Assembly (NCBI GenBank): GCA_964564735.1
Contig: CAZMCH010000011.1
Span: forward strand, 1-64,000
DNA length: 64,000 bases
Direction of reading: 5' to 3'
From: CAZMCH01 sp964564735
GTDB taxonomy: Bacteria; Poribacteria; DTPJ01
In this document: positions 16,398 through 25,581 of the stretch, one piece after another
Layout of the letters: every line of letters begins with the position of its first letter
Position numbering within the stretch: position 1 is the first letter of the stretch
The notes under the pieces: model-generated
What the model was told of the DNA's origin: nothing
Databases searched by the model: none
Seen by the model: the letters and a program-made list of their open reading frames with translations, nothing else
Made by a program: the position numbers and the translations under genes

Positions 16398-16629
16398 GTA
16401 TGCAATAGAGATATTTTATAGCGAAGATGATGAAGGATATATTACAGTTGTGCCAGAATTACCAGGCTGTTCCGCTTTTGGAGATAATGAAGATGATGCT
16501 CTAAAAGAGATTATGATAGCAATGGAACTCTGGATGCAAACAGCGCAAGAAGAAGGGCGGGAAATTCCAAAACCAAAAGGTGGAGAATTATTGAAAGCAT
16601 TTTTCGGGGGAAATGCAATGTTGGCTTGA
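16390..16629 (+). CDS. hicB: HicB-family antitoxin
   Basis: 79 residues. Seen: the partial-RNase-H-like fold signature DDEGYITVVPELPGCSAFGD followed by EDDALKEIMIAMELWMQTAQEEGREIP, typical of HicB antitoxins. There is no C-terminal ribbon-helix-helix or HTH domain beyond a short tail, so this is the compact form, which may need HicA or another protein to bind DNA. The start is the ATG inside the end of hicA, giving the standard overlap; a longer in-frame reading from 16309 would lie inside hicA. The toxin partner is frameshifted. Confidence 0.85.
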   Translation: MNKYAIEIFYSEDDEGYITVVPELPGCSAFGDNEDDALKEIMIAMELWMQTAQEEGREIPKPKGGELLKAFFGGNAMLA

Positions 16630-16720
16630 TTAAGTTGCGTATTGCTCTATTAAAATCTGATAAGTATGTAAAGGTTGAGAGATATTGAAGATTCTACCAT
16701 AATTTTAAGGAGAAAAAACA

Positions 16721-17620
16721 TTGAAAATACTATCTTATGAAGGAAACTACGGCAAAAGAATTGGTATCGAAATAGATAGGGGAATAGTTGATTTTTCTGC
16801 GGGACTTCAACTTTATGATCTCGTTGAAAAAGAGCAAGTATGCCCTATGATTACTGACATCATGGAACTTATACAGAACAACCTTTTTGATGTTGAAATA
16901 TTTGCAGAAGTGCTTTTATTTCTAGAGAGGCATAGTTTTTTAGATCGCTATATCATTCCATGTAAGGTCAAGGTAAATCCACCGATAAATAATCCCTCAA
17001 AGATAATTGCACTAGGGCTTAATTATGCCGATCATGCAGAAGAATCAGGGCGAGAAGCGCCAAAAGAGCCAGTTATATTCTGTAAAGCACCTAGCTCAAT
17101 AATTGGTCCCGAAGAAAATGTCGTCATAAAACCCGATATTGGTCGAGTTGATCCAGAAGTTGAATTTGCTGTAATTATCGGCAGAAAGGCAAAAAATGTC
17201 TCAAAAGATGATGCAAGCCATTATATCGCAGGTTATACAGTTCTGAACGATATAAGCGCAAGAGCAATGCAAAGCGCAGATTTTGAATTGCGAAATCCCT
17301 GGTTTAGATCGAAGAGTATGGATACTTTTTGTCCTATTGGTCCTTACATTGTCTTGCCTGATGAGATTTCGCCAACAGAGGAACTCAACCTTGAAATGAA
17401 AGTCAATGGCGAAGTTCGACAAAAGAGCAACACCAAACATCTTATATTCAAAGTTCCTGATTTGATTGAGTATATATCAGGTATGATAACACTTGAGGCG
17501 GGGGATATAATTTCAACAGGCACACCTTCGGGTATTGCCCCTATAAAACCGGGCGATATAATGGAAGCAAGTGTCGAAAAAATAGGCACACTGAGAAACT
17601 ATGTCCGTTATGAAGGATAA
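16721..17620 (+). CDS. Fumarylacetoacetate hydrolase (FAH) family enzyme
   Basis: 299 residues. IALGLNYADHAEESG, FCKAPSSIIGP, DPEVEFAVIIGRKA (metal-binding acidic residues) and the C-terminal GDIISTGTPSGIAP are the FAH-family core. Members hydrolyse or decarboxylate beta-diketo/oxo acids such as acylpyruvates, 2,4-diketo-3-deoxy-fuconate or oxaloacetate. Start TTG at 16721 is set by AAGGAG 8 bases upstream. The MFS gene begins 3 bases after the stop, so the two are cotranscribed; with the upstream sugar kinase and downstream Gfo/Idh enzyme, a 2-keto-3-deoxy sugar-acid hydrolase role is plausible but not shown. Confidence 0.88.
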   Translation: MKILSYEGNYGKRIGIEIDRGIVDFSAGLQLYDLVEKEQVCPMITDIMELIQNNLFDVEIFAEVLLFLERHSFLDRYIIPCKVKVNPPINNPSKIIALGLNYADHAEESGREAPKEPVIFCKAPSSIIGPEENVVIKPDIGRVDPEVEFAVIIGRKAKNVSKDDASHYIAGYTVLNDISARAMQSADFELRNPWFRSKSMDTFCPIGPYIVLPDEISPTEELNLEMKVNGEVRQKSNTKHLIFKVPDLIEYISGMITLEAGDIISTGTPSGIAPIKPGDIMEASVEKIGTLRNYVRYEG

Positions 17621-17622
17621 AA

Positions 17623-18780
17623 ATGGAAAAATATCTCTCACGTGACCTAAAGATTCTGTCTGTTGCATTCTTCTTTATCTTCATTGGGTCATCATTCCAG
17701 CAATTTCTTATACCATATTTGCAGGAAACGACCCAATGGAGTGTGATGAAATGTTCAGCTATACTTATGGTCGTATACTCAACATTCTTGTTTTGGCGTT
17801 TGTTTGTTAATTATACAATAAAACTTCTTGGTGATTATTTGTCAATTTTTTTAGGGTCGCTGACATATTCTGGATTTGTATTGGTGCTTTATTTAACAAA
17901 GCAATATCCGTTAATTATACTTGTTGCTCTTGTTTGGGGATGGGGTGCTGCTGCGTTATGGATAACAAGTAGCACTCAGGTGCTTGATGCCTCAAAATCA
18001 TCAAGGTATGGTATGGCATCGGGTATTTTCTATGGTGCAACCCATCTCGGATTCGCTTTTGGAGTATTCGTATTTGGTATTATCGGCGAAAAATGGGGCT
18101 TGGATCGTTCTGTTTTAACTGCTTTTTTTGCCATATTGATAGGCAATATAGTGATTTTATCTGTCCCAAAGAAAAAGGTTGTTAGAGAGTTTAATGTAAA
18201 AATTGCATTTTCCATGATGCTTGATCCAAAGATAAAGATTGTAAGTTTTTACTTATTTGCTTCATCTTTGAGTTTTGGTCTAATGCTAGGTGCTTTCACT
18301 GGTGTTGCGAAAGATCATGGATTAGCTTATCTTGCCAGTGCGGCGGTATTTGCGCCACTAGCAAGGGCGATTCTCAGTTTTGCTGGTGGAATTGTCTCTG
18401 ATAAATTAGGACGTGGAAAAACTTTATTTATTTCATTTGCAATAAGTTTTATTGGTTTGCTGTTGGCGGGGCTATGGTCAAATATGTTAACATTGGCGTT
18501 TAGTGCTTTGAGTCTTGGAATACAGGGAGGGCTTGTTCCTGTTGCAACGATGGCTATGATCGGAGATTCTGTTTCATCAGAACGTCGTCATTTGGGGTTT
18601 AGCGCAACGTTTGTATGGCGTGATCTTGGTGTCGTAGTCTCATTATTTCTCGGACAATATTTAAGTTCAATCATGGGTGGATTTAAGGGAACGTTTCTTG
18701 TATTTTCTGTTATTTTTATGATATGCGCGATATTATCACTTCCTTTGATCAAGCGTGAAAAAACTCGTATTATTATGTAA
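17623..18780 (+). CDS. Major facilitator superfamily transporter
   Basis: 385 residues with about twelve hydrophobic segments in two halves, each with a charged cytoplasmic loop; SDKLGRGKTLF in the middle is the MFS motif-A-like loop of the second half. No substrate-specific motif is recognised. Its start overlaps the RBS-carrying end of the FAH gene, so it is very likely in one operon and probably imports the compound degraded by FAH. Confidence 0.85.
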   Translation: MEKYLSRDLKILSVAFFFIFIGSSFQQFLIPYLQETTQWSVMKCSAILMVVYSTFLFWRLFVNYTIKLLGDYLSIFLGSLTYSGFVLVLYLTKQYPLIILVALVWGWGAAALWITSSTQVLDASKSSRYGMASGIFYGATHLGFAFGVFVFGIIGEKWGLDRSVLTAFFAILIGNIVILSVPKKKVVREFNVKIAFSMMLDPKIKIVSFYLFASSLSFGLMLGAFTGVAKDHGLAYLASAAVFAPLARAILSFAGGIVSDKLGRGKTLFISFAISFIGLLLAGLWSNMLTLAFSALSLGIQGGLVPVATMAMIGDSVSSERRHLGFSATFVWRDLGVVVSLFLGQYLSSIMGGFKGTFLVFSVIFMICAILSLPLIKREKTRIIM

Positions 18781-18830
18781 TTGGCATTTTTCTTTTATTT
18801 TGATTTTATATTTGTTTTAGGAGTAAGTAA

Positions 18831-21800
18831 ATGAGATTGAAAACGATTATATACCTTTTATTGATAATGGCTTTGTCTATTATAATGCTATCAAATGAAG
18901 CCTTTTGTATAGAAGGCATGTCCTACGAATTTATATTTTCCAAGCCATCAATTAATTATAAAAAATCTATAACATCATTAAGCTATAATGCCAATACTAT
19001 TGCAGTAGGCTCAATAGATGGAAATGTCAAGCTATATGAATTTGAAAGCAAAAAAGAGATTAAAGCTATCATAAGAAATTCACATCCTGTTACGTCTATC
19101 ACATTTTCGCCTAATGGAAATATTATCGCTGTAGGTTTGGAATCAGGTGATATTATTCTGTGGGATGCAAATTATAAAGAACGGATCAAGACTTTTAAGG
19201 GTCATAAAAGTAGAGTCAATTCGATTAAATTTAATAAAGATGGCTCTTTTCTCGTATCTGCTTCAGACGACAGGCTAATAAAAATATGGGATATGAAGTC
19301 AGGAGGCGAATTAAGAACGCTTTCTGGACACACAGACGCAGTAAATTCAATTGATATTTCAGAAGATGGGAAAATTGTTGTCTCTGGCTCAAAAGACGGT
19401 TATGTAAAAACATGGGATACAAGTTCAGGTAATAGATTATTAAATATAAACGCTGATTCAGCGAGTATTAATTCAGTAAGTATCAGCCTTGATGGAGTCA
19501 TGATCGTTTCTGGCTCAACAAGCGGATTAATTAAAATATGGGATGTAAATTCTGGTGAAGAAAAAATAACTTTGCCTAGTCAGAAAGCAAGCATTACAAC
19601 TGATAAAGGCTTACAATTTAGCCCTGATAGCAACATATTGGCTTCTGGTCAGCAAAACGGTTCTATTGTTATTTGGGATTTGAGTTCTGGTGTGATTATA
19701 AGTGAATTAAAACAGCATAAAGGGAAAATAAACGCTATTTTAATTACTTCTGATGGTAAAAATCTTTTATCAACTGGTGATGACGGCAATATCAACTTCT
19801 GGAGAATAAGAGTAACAGAAATATTAAATATAGCTTTGAAAGCGGATTATGATAACTGGCAAAGAGGCATATTAAGTTTGGAGGCTGATGTTGTTGGAAA
19901 TCCAAAAGAGGTTGTCTTTCAATATACCGAAGATGGCAATACTTGGAATGACATATTTATAGATACAGAACCTCCATATTCAGTTGACTGGGATACAAGA
20001 GGGCTTTTATCTGGTGTTATTGCAAATATAAGATTGAGAGCAACTACACAAAAAGCATCGGGTATGTCTGCAATGAGCATATCAGAAAAGGGCTTTTCAA
20101 TAGATAATCAAGCACCAATTACATCGCTTGACTATGACGGATTATGGCATAGAAGCGATTTTACTATAAATCTCTCGGCAACTGATGGTAATGGCAGTGG
20201 TCTTACTGATACTTTTTATAGGCTTAATTATGGAAATAGAAAAAATATAAAGATAGATGGTCAACCCAAAATAACAACACAAGGGATCAACACACTTGAA
20301 TATTGGAGTGTTGATAGACTAGGAAACGAAGAAGAGCATAAGATAATTGCAGATATAAAACTTGATAAATTGCCTCCCGTATTTTCAAATTGGGCAAAAG
20401 AACCACAGATAATATCAAAAGATTATAAGGGTGCTTTTCGTATCTCATTATCGGTTATTGATCAAAATGGTAGTGGCTTATATGGAAAAATCCCACAGAT
20501 AAAATATAAAATTGGTGCAACATCATCTTATAGTAATTATACAGATATGACGCAAGCAGACGATCTATGGTATTTTGATATACCAGAACCTTCTGGCGGA
20601 TGGATTGAAAAATTCAATGAGCCACTATATTATATGGTTAGATGTGAGGATTTTGCAGGAAATACAGGTGAAAGCGTTGAACAACAAGAAATTATTGGAA
20701 GTGCAAAAATACCACCAACAGTCAAATTAACAAGCAAATTCAAAAAATGGGAAGGCGGTAAGATTACATTAAGCGCAGAGCCAAATGATCTTGATGGAAT
20801 TATCTCAGAGGTAAAATTTAGTTATTCGCTTGATGGGATAAAATGGATTGAGATAGCAAAAAAAACGGAATCACCATACACGATTGAATGGGATACAAAG
20901 GGCGTTGTTTCCGAAATTGCCAATGATGTTAGAATACAGGTAAATGCAACGGATAATGATAATTTAACTGCAAGAGATTTATCTGATGCTTTTGGATTGG
21001 ATAATCAACCCCCAAATACAACCCATGATCAAGATGGCAAATGGAGAAAATCAGATTTTAACGTTACTTTAAAAGCAGATGATGGCGATGGAAGTGGAAT
21101 TTCCCGCACAATGTATAAAATAAACGACGGATATGAAAGGCAGTTAGACAGAGATGGACAGCCCAGAATAGATGAACAAGGCGAAAATACTCTTGAATAT
21201 TGGAGTATTGATGTTGTTGGAAATGAGGAAAAGCCGAAATCCATATCGGGTCTGAAACTTGACAGATTTCCGCCATCAATAGAAAATTGGAAGATCAAAA
21301 AAGAAGGAAAAACGGTTATAGTAAGCGTAAATATTGCTGATAGCCAAAGTGGAATTGACTCAGCACCAGAATTTGATTATCATATTAGCCCAACTACGCA
21401 ATTCACTGGCTATAAAAGTATGACCAAAGGCGATAACGAAACATGGATATACAAAATTACAATTACTGAAGATGATATTGGAAAAATGCTTTATTGCAAA
21501 GTTACTGCAAGCGATTCTGCAGGAAATCTGACGATAAAATCATGGGAAACAACAATTACTGATGAGATTCCAGCAGTTAGCCAAACTGATACCGAAGCTA
21601 AATATTCATCAACCATGTCATCAATTATGCCAGATAATACAGAAGGCGAAATTGTGTCAAAAAAAGAATCTACGGGTGAATCAAGTAAAATTGAATGGAT
21701 TGAAGTTCCACCAAAGAACATAAAACCAGAAACAAGAGTTAATTATCGTGGGCGTATTGTTGCAAAATTGACTTCTCCAGAACAAGTTGAGCTAATGCTT

Positions 21801-22085
21801 ACTGCTCCTGATGATCTAGTTTATGTGGCAAACACCTATACAAATATGGATGGTGAATTTAGTTTTAATGCACCGATTATATCAGAAGGGGAATGGAGCC
21901 TTGTTGCAATCTGGAAAGGTAATAGCAAATATCAATCAGTGATGAGTGAACCCGTGGTAATAAATGCAGGTCTTGAGGAAATCAAGATAAAATCTGAAAA
22001 GAAAAAGCTGGATATTTTTAACAAAAAGACGATTATTATAGGAGTTTTGGCTCTTTATTTGTTGGTTATAGGATTATCAAGGTAA
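18831..22085 (+). CDS. Secreted WD40 beta-propeller protein with a duplicated Ig/OmpL47-like module and C-terminal anchor
   Basis: 1084 residues. Signal peptide (1-26), then about seven WD40 repeats (40-340; units such as GHKSRVNSIKFNKDGSFLVS followed by IKIWD), then a module of roughly 290 residues present twice (about 345-640 and 645-930). Each copy has an Ig-like part ending VEWDT/IEWDT-G, an OmpL47-like part (NQ.P.T...DG.W..SDF...DGxGSG...TLEYWSxDxxGNEE) and a third beta-rich part. A further beta domain and a C-terminal TM helix (ending GVLALYLLVIGLSR) follow. WD40 propellers are usually cytoplasmic, so an exported one is odd. Probably an envelope scaffold; function unknown. RBS AGGAG. 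Confidence 0.8.
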   Translation: MRLKTIIYLLLIMALSIIMLSNEAFCIEGMSYEFIFSKPSINYKKSITSLSYNANTIAVGSIDGNVKLYEFESKKEIKAIIRNSHPVTSITFSPNGNIIAVGLESGDIILWDANYKERIKTFKGHKSRVNSIKFNKDGSFLVSASDDRLIKIWDMKSGGELRTLSGHTDAVNSIDISEDGKIVVSGSKDGYVKTWDTSSGNRLLNINADSASINSVSISLDGVMIVSGSTSGLIKIWDVNSGEEKITLPSQKASITTDKGLQFSPDSNILASGQQNGSIVIWDLSSGVIISELKQHKGKINAILITSDGKNLLSTGDDGNINFWRIRVTEILNIALKADYDNWQRGILSLEADVVGNPKEVVFQYTEDGNTWNDIFIDTEPPYSVDWDTRGLLSGVIANIRLRATTQKASGMSAMSISEKGFSIDNQAPITSLDYDGLWHRSDFTINLSATDGNGSGLTDTFYRLNYGNRKNIKIDGQPKITTQGINTLEYWSVDRLGNEEEHKIIADIKLDKLPPVFSNWAKEPQIISKDYKGAFRISLSVIDQNGSGLYGKIPQIKYKIGATSSYSNYTDMTQADDLWYFDIPEPSGGWIEKFNEPLYYMVRCEDFAGNTGESVEQQEIIGSAKIPPTVKLTSKFKKWEGGKITLSAEPNDLDGIISEVKFSYSLDGIKWIEIAKKTESPYTIEWDTKGVVSEIANDVRIQVNATDNDNLTARDLSDAFGLDNQPPNTTHDQDGKWRKSDFNVTLKADDGDGSGISRTMYKINDGYERQLDRDGQPRIDEQGENTLEYWSIDVVGNEEKPKSISGLKLDRFPPSIENWKIKKEGKTVIVSVNIADSQSGIDSAPEFDYHISPTTQFTGYKSMTKGDNETWIYKITITEDDIGKMLYCKVTASDSAGNLTIKSWETTITDEIPAVSQTDTEAKYSSTMSSIMPDNTEGEIVSKKESTGESSKIEWIEVPPKNIKPETRVNYRGRIVAKLTSPEQVELMLTAPDDLVYVANTYTNMDGEFSFNAPIISEGEWSLVAIWKGNSKYQSVMSEPVVINAGLEEIKIKSEKKKLDIFNKKTIIIGVLALYLLVIGLSR

Positions 22086-22101
22086 ATATAGGAGTCTATT
22101 A

Positions 22102-23319
22102 ATGCGTAATATTATAAAAGTGGCTATTTGTGGTGCTGGATTTGCTGGTGATTTTCATACAAAGGGATGGCAGAATGTCCGACTAAGAGGTTATGACATC
22201 GAAGTTACTGCGATTGTGAACCGAACAAAGTCAAAAGCTGATAAGTTAATGCAGAAATATGGTATTGAAAACTATTTTGAAAGCACAGATCAGCTTCTTG
22301 ATTCTCAGATTGGGAAACAAATAGATGTTGTTGATGTATGCTATCCACCTTTTTTACATGCACCTGTAGCAATTCAATCCGCAAATGCTAAAAAACACGT
22401 AATAGTAGAGAAAATGTTTACGGGATATGCACCGGGCAAGGAATATCAAAACCAGCCAATAGGTGAAACCGTTTCAAAATATAAAATGCACGAAGAAGCC
22501 CTTAAAGAAGCGTTATCTATTAAGGAAGCGATAAAAGCCAATGATGTTATGCTTGGATATGCAGAAAATTGGGGATATGCCCCTGGAATTGAGGTTGTTA
22601 TTGATAAGATAAAGCAATCAGGGAGTCAAATACTTTATGGCTATGGGATAGAGGCTCATCATGGTTCTGCTTCGGATTCTTATTATAGGTGGGCGTTGTC
22701 TGGTGGAGGTTCAGGCGTTGGCAAGGGTTCTCATTCTCTTGGGGGACTTATGAGGATATTCGCTGATCTTGGATTTCGCCCTTATTCTGTTTCTGCAAAT
22801 ATTGCAAAGCTGTATCGTGATGTGAAATTCACAAGCAGATCTATTCAGCAAGGAAAATATTTTGATATTGAAGATTATTGCAGTATGTTTGTTAGATTTA
22901 TTGATAAAGACGGAAATATGCCAATTGCAAGGGCAGATGCTCATGAACTTAATACGGGTGGTGTATTAAACTATATTCATATACAGACTTCCGAGCAGAA
23001 TTTTACTATAAATATGACACCCAATAACCTAGTTAAAATGTTCAATCCAATCGCAGGGACATTTAATCCAGAAGAACTCCACGAAAAGCTAGAGACTGAT
23101 GCAGGTATATCTTATCCTTCACCAGATCAGGCTTATGCACAAGGTCAATTAGGTGAATTTCAAGATTTTGCAGAATGTATTGTTGCAAGGAAGGAAGGCA
23201 AAATCAGAGAACCGAAAATGAATATTGATATAGCAGTTGATCTCGTTGATGTAATATATTCTGCATATATCTCAGCATTCGAGGAAGGTGGAAAAGAGAT
23301 CGTGATGTGTAAAGAATGA
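22102..23319 (+). CDS. Gfo/Idh/MocA family NAD(P)-dependent oxidoreductase
   Basis: 405 residues. N-terminal Rossmann motif AICGAGFAGDFHTKGW, VDVCYPPFLHAPVAI and HVIVEKMF (the EK-x-x motif of Gfo/Idh/MocA enzymes with the catalytic Lys), then a C-terminal alpha/beta domain. Typical substrates are inositols, sugar nucleotides or ketosugars; no cue narrows it. It follows the WD40 gene by 16 bases with RBS AGGAG and so may be cotranscribed. Converges with a second, only distantly similar Gfo/Idh/MocA gene. Confidence 0.9.
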   Translation: MRNIIKVAICGAGFAGDFHTKGWQNVRLRGYDIEVTAIVNRTKSKADKLMQKYGIENYFESTDQLLDSQIGKQIDVVDVCYPPFLHAPVAIQSANAKKHVIVEKMFTGYAPGKEYQNQPIGETVSKYKMHEEALKEALSIKEAIKANDVMLGYAENWGYAPGIEVVIDKIKQSGSQILYGYGIEAHHGSASDSYYRWALSGGGSGVGKGSHSLGGLMRIFADLGFRPYSVSANIAKLYRDVKFTSRSIQQGKYFDIEDYCSMFVRFIDKDGNMPIARADAHELNTGGVLNYIHIQTSEQNFTINMTPNNLVKMFNPIAGTFNPEELHEKLETDAGISYPSPDQAYAQGQLGEFQDFAECIVARKEGKIREPKMNIDIAVDLVDVIYSAYISAFEEGGKEIVMCKE

Positions 23320-23430
23320 TATATTACTTTCAATGCAATATTATTAGCTTTATTAACAGAAATGACTCTGTCTGTGCAGAAGAAATATGGCTATTCTTCG
23401 GAAAGACTAAAATCTGTTCCCAAAGCGACC

Positions 23431-23460
23431 TTGCCATTCCGGTACAGACTGGAATGGCAA
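23431..23460. terminator. Hairpin between convergent Gfo/Idh/MocA genes
   Basis: A perfect 10-bp stem, TTGCCATTCC (23431-23440) and GGAATGGCAA (23451-23460), with a 10-base loop lies between two convergent genes. T-runs on either side are weak, but the location suits a shared terminator. Confidence 0.55.
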
Positions 23461-23472
23461 AATTTATTGCTT

Positions 23473-24594
23473 TTAACGTGGTTCAACAGTCAAAGGAAGT
23501 TCAACAGGTGCGTTTCCGCTACTCCACGATTTTGACATAGCGATTGAAACTTCCTGATCGATCCTGCCGTTTATGGCGCCGTATTCTGGCTCAGTGTTAT
23601 TTTTATGCGCCTCTGCAATGCTCAATAATTCATAAGCAACACTTAATTGACCATCACTGAGAGAGTATTTGCTCAATCTGTTTTTCCAAACAACTTCAAG
23701 ACCCGTATCAGGCTCAGTTTTTGCGACTAAAACATCAAGAGTATCTTGACCATCTTTGGCTTTTTTTGTCCTCTTTTCAACAACAATAGGCAATTTGGCG
23801 TTTGCCTCAGCATTAAGGATTGTCATTTGCTCTTTATAGGTATAACTGCGCTGACCGTCGCCGACACACATTCCTTTTTCTGCATAGAATCTGCTTGAAT
23901 TATACCATCTCAAAGGCGACCCATAGGATAATCCACCGAAATTAAATACACCAACAGAACCATTTTCAAATTCCAGCAAACCCATCTGCCAATCTTCTGT
24001 CTTGAATGACCCGCCCCTATAAGAATGTTCCTGAACATCAAAATTGCGGTGCATACCGATAACACGCTTTATAGCCACATCAAAGCCGATATAGCTACGG
24101 ATCAGCCCTACACCATGATAACCATGTCCATTGAAATCGTTATATGCTGTCAACACTTTGCCGAAAACGCCTGCAAGTATGAGTTCTCTTTTGATTCTTT
24201 CACCGGGAACACGATAATAATTTTCGCAGACCTCAAGTTTTGTGTTATTTTCTTTTGCAGAGGCGATCATCTTGTCCGCCCAGCCGAGATCGGTATCAAT
24301 CGGTGTTTCTGTGCAATAACTAACACCCATTTGTGAAAGTGGAATGCCTGCTTCATGATTACGATGTGGATTAATGACCACTGCGGCTATGTCAGGTTTT
24401 GCTGATTCACACATAACAACAATATCTGTAAAGTATGGAACCCCATATTTTTCAGCATGTTGTTTTGCCCGTTCCTCACTCTCATCACATATCGCTACAA
24501 GCTCAAGATCATCATCCATTTTTGCAATTATGGGAAGATAAGTTCCACTTCCTCTATTGCCAGCACCTACAAGAGCTATTTTTAGTCTATCCAT
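23473..24594 (-). CDS. Gfo/Idh/MocA family NAD(P)-dependent oxidoreductase (second)
   Basis: 373 residues. Rossmann motif ALVGAGNRGSGTYLPI, VVINPHRNHEAGIPL and YCETPIDTDL (the family EKP-like position reads ETP, so the usual Lys is replaced) and CENYYRVPGE. The missing Lys in the EKP motif is unusual and may mean a different catalytic mechanism or loss of redox activity. Start at ATG 24594 set by AAGGGAG; the longer frame has no RBS and crosses the promoter (24658-24686). Divergent from the pyr operon. Confidence 0.85.
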   Translation of the reverse strand: MDRLKIALVGAGNRGSGTYLPIIAKMDDDLELVAICDESEERAKQHAEKYGVPYFTDIVVMCESAKPDIAAVVINPHRNHEAGIPLSQMGVSYCTETPIDTDLGWADKMIASAKENNTKLEVCENYYRVPGERIKRELILAGVFGKVLTAYNDFNGHGYHGVGLIRSYIGFDVAIKRVIGMHRNFDVQEHSYRGGSFKTEDWQMGLLEFENGSVGVFNFGGLSYGSPLRWYNSSRFYAEKGMCVGDGQRSYTYKEQMTILNAEANAKLPIVVEKRTKKAKDGQDTLDVLVAKTEPDTGLEVVWKNRLSKYSLSDGQLSVAYELLSIAEAHKNNTEPEYGAINGRIDQEVSIAMSKSWSSGNAPVELPLTVEPR

Positions 24595-24657
24595 CTTTAT
24601 ACTCCCTTTTTTGCTTAATAGTGAATAAAACAGATGTTTCTTAATGGTTGTTTGGTC

Positions 24658-24686
24658 ATAATACATCATAAGAAATTGAATGTAAA
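24658..24686 (-). promoter_or_regulatory. Sigma-70 type promoter for the second Gfo/Idh/MocA gene
   Basis: Minus strand: -35 TTTACA (24681-24686), 17-base spacer, -10 TATTAT (24658-24663). It confirms that the long upstream reading of the gene is not translated. Confidence 0.62.
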
Positions 24687-24696
24687 TAGTTTTTAA

Positions 24697-24725
24697 TTGA
24701 CACACATATATAGTTGTTGTATATT
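24697..24725 (+). promoter_or_regulatory. Sigma-70 type promoter for the pyrK-pyrD-pyrB genes
   Basis: Plus strand: -35 TTGACA (24697-24702), 17-base spacer, -10 TATATT (24720-24725). The -35 boxes of this and the divergent promoter are only 10 bases apart, back to back. The 50-base leader before pyrK shows no PyrR-type antiterminator. Confidence 0.7.
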
Positions 24726-24780
24726 TTATTGGATTCAAATATTAGAAAATTTAAGAATTCTAAGATTGGAAGATTGATAA

Positions 24781-25581
24781 ATGCAAAATATGCAAAAAAA
24801 AGCAGTAAAAGCCAAAATAATCGATAAGATTCAATTGTCCCCTGATAATTTTCAAATGAGATTATATTGTCCGCATATTGCGCATAATATAATTCCCGGA
24901 CAGTTTATACAAATACGTCTTAATAATATCTCAAATGACCCGCTTTTATGCCGACCATTTGCAGTCTATCAAACCGATAATGATAATATGGATATACTTT
25001 TTAAGCTAGTTGGCAAGGGAACAAGGCTATTATCACAAAAAGTTGCTGGTGATGAATTGATGATAATTGGTCCTCTTGGTAATGGGTTCCCGATTGATAA
25101 TAGCTTTAAGACAGCATTGCTTGTTGCTGGTGGAATGGGTATAGCGGGATTACATCTATTAATTAATAGATTAAAGGATCGTAATGTCATTGTATTATTA
25201 GGGGCATGTTCAGAAGATATGCTTTTGGGTGCAGATGATCTTGTGTCATTGGGTGTATGTGTCCTTACCGCAACAGAAGACGGCTCCTGCGGATATAAAG
25301 GTATGGTTTCACAATTACTTGAAGAAGTCCTATCAGAAGAAAAGTTAAAATTCGGTGGTTGCAGAATATATAGCTGTGGTCCGATGCCGATGCTTAAAGC
25401 TGTTGCAGAGATTGCAAATAATAATGGTGTCAAGGCTTATGTATCGCTTGAGGAAAAGATGGCTTGTGGTTTAGGGGCATGTATGGGTTGTGCAATTGAG
25501 ATAAAATCAGATAGCAAAAAGTATAAACTGGTTTGCAAAGATGGTCCTGTCTTTGATGCTCAGGAGATTGCATGGAAATAA
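24781..25581 (+). CDS. pyrK: Dihydroorotate dehydrogenase B, electron-transfer subunit
   Basis: 266 residues: an FAD-binding beta-barrel domain, an NAD-binding domain (VAGGMGIAGLHLL) and a C-terminal 2Fe-2S site, where MACGLGACMGCAIE plus VCKDGPVF supply the four cysteines (C-x4-C-x2-C-x15-C pattern). PyrK passes electrons from the PyrD FMN to NAD+ in the PyrD2K2 complex. It overlaps pyrD by 10 bases, as in many genomes, consistent with fixed stoichiometry. First gene after a clear promoter. Confidence 0.95.
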   Translation: MQNMQKKAVKAKIIDKIQLSPDNFQMRLYCPHIAHNIIPGQFIQIRLNNISNDPLLCRPFAVYQTDNDNMDILFKLVGKGTRLLSQKVAGDELMIIGPLGNGFPIDNSFKTALLVAGGMGIAGLHLLINRLKDRNVIVLLGACSEDMLLGADDLVSLGVCVLTATEDGSCGYKGMVSQLLEEVLSEEKLKFGGCRIYSCGPMPMLKAVAEIANNNGVKAYVSLEEKMACGLGACMGCAIEIKSDSKKYKLVCKDGPVFDAQEIAWK

